DNA of 64,000 bases. Origin: Osmia lignaria lignaria (lineage: Eukaryota > Arthropoda > Insecta > Hymenoptera > Megachilidae). The notes beneath the pieces are model-generated. The model saw only the letters and a list, made by a program, of their open reading frames with translations, was not told the DNA's origin and ran no database searches. The stretch is taken from contig NW_027478169.1 in NCBI RefSeq assembly GCF_051020975.1, positions 6,138,001 through 6,202,000 on the forward strand, read 5' to 3'. Below are positions 62,375 through 64,000 of the stretch, one piece after another. Positions within the stretch are counted from its first letter, which is position 1; every line of letters begins with the position of its first letter. The position numbers and the translations under genes were made by a program.

Positions 62375-64000
62375 TCAGATGCGTAGTTCTCGAGATATAT
62401 CAAGATATTTAAAAGTTCCGAAGCCTCACCAACATAATAGAGATACAGAAACACCGTGGCCCCTTTCTTTGAGATAACTCTGCACTATTGCGAGCTGCAA
62501 ATGCCACATCCAGCTTAGCTGTGCAGAGGAAGAACAACAAGAAGAAGAAATATCTCGAAATATGTCCGTCAGGCCAGTTCCTTTGAGCTGAATCTGCAAA
62601 TATCTCGGAAACGAAGCGAGCTATGGCAAAATGTTAAGAGACGTTTTTTGTAGAGAATTATGTTTCCTACTTTTTATGTTCTATGATATTTTTTGATCAG
62701 ACGCGTAGTTCTCGAGATATATCAAGATATTTAAAAGTTCCGAAGCCGCACCAACATAATAGAGATACAGAAACACCGTGGCTCCTTTCTTTGAGAGAAC
62801 TCTGCACTATTGCGACCTGGAAATGCCACTTCCAGTTTAGCTGTGCAGAAGAAGAACAACAAGAAGAAGAAATATCTCGAAATATGTCCGTCAGGCCCCT
62901 TCCCTTGAGATAAATCTGCAAATATCTCGGAAACGAAGCGAGCTATTGCAAAATGTTAAGAGACCTTTTTTGTAGAGAATTGAGTTTCCTACTTTTTATG
63001 TTCTATGAAATTTTTTGATCAGATGCGTGGTTCTCGATATATATCAAGATATTTAAAAGTTAAGAAGCCGCACCAACATAATAGAGATACAGAAACACCG
63101 TGGCCCCTTTCTTTGAGATAACTCTGCACTATTGCGAGCTGCAAATGCCACTTCCAGCTTAGCTGTGCAGAAGAAGAACAACAAGAAGAAGAAATATCTC
63201 GAAATATGTCCGTCAGGCCCCTTACCTTGAGATAAATCTGCAAATATCTCGGAAACGAAGCGACCTATGGCAAAATGTTAAGAGACCTTTTTTGTAGAGA
63301 ATTAAGTTTCCTACTTTTAATCTTCTATGATATTTTCTGATCAGATGCGTAGTTCTCGAGATATATCAAGATATTTAAAAGTTCCGAAGCCGCACCAACA
63401 TAATAGAGATACAGAAACACCGTGGCCCCTCTCTTTGAGATAACTCTGCACAATTGCGAGCTGCAAATGCCACTTCCAGCTTAGCTGTGCAGAAGAGGAA
63501 CAACAAGAAGAAGAAATATCTCGAAATATGTCCGTCAGGCCCCTTCCCTTGAGATAAATCTGCAAATATCTCGGAAACGAAGCGAGCTATGGCAAAATGT
63601 TAAGAGACCTTTTTTGTAGAGAATTATGTTTCCTACTTTTTATGTTCTATGATATTTTTTGATCAGACGCGTAGTTCTCGAGATATATCAAGATATTTAA
63701 AAGTTCCGAAGCCGCACCAACATAATAGAGATACAGAAACACCGTGGCCCCTTTCTTTGAGATAACTCTGCACTATTGCGAGCTGCAAATGCCACTTCCA
63801 GCTTAGCTGTGCAGAAGAAGAACAACAAGAAGAAGAAATATCTCGAAATATGTCCGTCAGGCCCCTTCCCTTGAGATAAATCTGCAAATATCTCGGAAAC
63901 GAAGAGAGCTATAGCAAAATGATAAGAGACCTTTTTTGTAGAGAATTAAGTTTCCTACTTTTTATGTTCTATGATATTTTTTGATCAGATGCGTAGTTCT
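62375..64000 (+). repeat. Right-edge monomers, array continues
   Basis: 62375 is of the GAGCTGAATC class and has AAGCCTCACC, which creates a stop in the minus-strand frame. 62697 has GGCTCCTTTC and GAGAGAAC. 63019 has several private changes (ATGAAATTTT, CTCGATATATATC, GTTAAGAAGCC). 63341 and 63663 are near consensus. The last 16 bases begin another unit, so no array end is visible. Confidence 0.85.

Larger units (their letters stand above)
1..64000. repeat. Satellite DNA array, 322-bp monomer, head to tail
   Basis: The same ~322-bp unit repeats from the first to the last base in one orientation. From 285 to 63,984 there are 198 complete units; 186 are exactly 322 bp and 12 are shorter by 1, 15 or 16 bp. 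No unique sequence interrupts the array. Both window ends fall inside a monomer, so the array continues beyond the window on both sides. Neighbouring monomers differ by scattered substitutions, and multi-monomer blocks are repeated almost perfectly, which is the pattern of unequal exchange and gene conversion in centromeric or pericentromeric satellites. I do not recognise the family. Host identity is unknown; an insect or other arthropod is a low-confidence guess. Confidence 0.98.

Noticed and set aside
607..63887. About 185 minus-strand frames of 69-84 codons as a tandem gene family
   Set aside because: They follow the satellite phase exactly. Most start with TTG and lack any ATG, no domain is recognisable, and 322 is not divisible by three. 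Lengths of 84 codons come only from loss of the TGA at the unit boundary. Homogenised repeat identity explains them.
1..64000. CRISPR array
   Set aside because: There are no short conserved repeats alternating with unique spacers. The whole 322-bp unit is conserved and no cas-like gene is present.
1..64000. Transposon or retroelement (TIRs, LTRs, transposase or reverse transcriptase)
   Set aside because: No long frame, no terminal repeats flanking unique sequence and no target-site duplication. The length arithmetic leaves no room for an insertion between 285 and 63,984.
1..64000. tRNA, 5S rRNA or other tandem RNA genes
   Set aside because: I saw no A/B-box pair, no cloverleaf potential with a CCA-side acceptor, and no 5S internal control region in the monomer on either strand.
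1..64000. CENP-B box
   Set aside because: The pattern TTCGNNNNANNCGGG was not seen in the monomer on either strand. CGGG/CCCG occurs only in rare variants such as CAGACCCG (5436, 15096) and does not satisfy the rest of the motif.

Overview
The whole 64,000-base window is one uninterrupted tandem satellite DNA array. It holds no gene, RNA gene, mobile element or unique-sequence island that I can support. The unit is a monomer of about 322 bp, always in the same orientation. Setting the monomer start at the T of the TGATCA-type motif (first full unit at 285), I count 198 complete monomers from 285 to 63,984, with a partial unit at each end (1-284 and 63,985-64,000). Of the 198, 186 are 322 bp long. 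Twelve are shorter (nine of 321, two of 306, one of 307) and none is longer. The sum 198 x 322 - 56 = 63,700 bp accounts for every base between those coordinates, so nothing else is inserted.

The sequence suggests constitutive heterochromatin (centromeric, pericentromeric or subtelomeric satellite) of a eukaryote. The species cannot be read from the sequence. One hand-counted monomer (31,149-31,470) is 39.8% GC with 12 CpGs where about 12.7 are expected. That lack of CpG depletion argues against a heavily methylated vertebrate or plant satellite and fits an insect or other arthropod, but this is weak inference.

Layout: 1-5 kb is a mixed region with 644-bp dimer repeats and an 8-monomer duplication. 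5-10 kb has alternating subtypes with dimers and a 10-monomer duplication. 10.3-14.1 kb is a 4-monomer higher-order repeat (HOR) in three copies. 15.1-17.0 kb is a 3-monomer HOR in two copies. 17.35-20.9 kb is a displaced copy of the 10-kb HOR that itself became a 6-monomer repeat. 21.2-22.5 kb has adjacent twin monomers. 22.5-31.1 kb is a trimeric A-B-C HOR, with 15-bp deletions tagging three of its A units. 31.1-34.0 kb is mixed. 34.0-51.4 kb is a long complex HOR whose successive copies are 12, 10, 11 and 10 monomers long. 51.4-58.2 kb is a 5-monomer HOR nested in a 4,183-bp duplication. 58.2-64.0 kb is mixed, with a second 2,576-bp-spaced duplication.

Nearly every monomer carries a 74-codon minus-strand open frame (185 of 198). 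In most units it starts with TTG and contains no methionine codon. I read it as a by-product of homogenisation rather than a gene. The interest of the window lies in its nested repeat architecture, the deletion-only length changes, the mosaic subtypes and the internal duplication inside the monomer.
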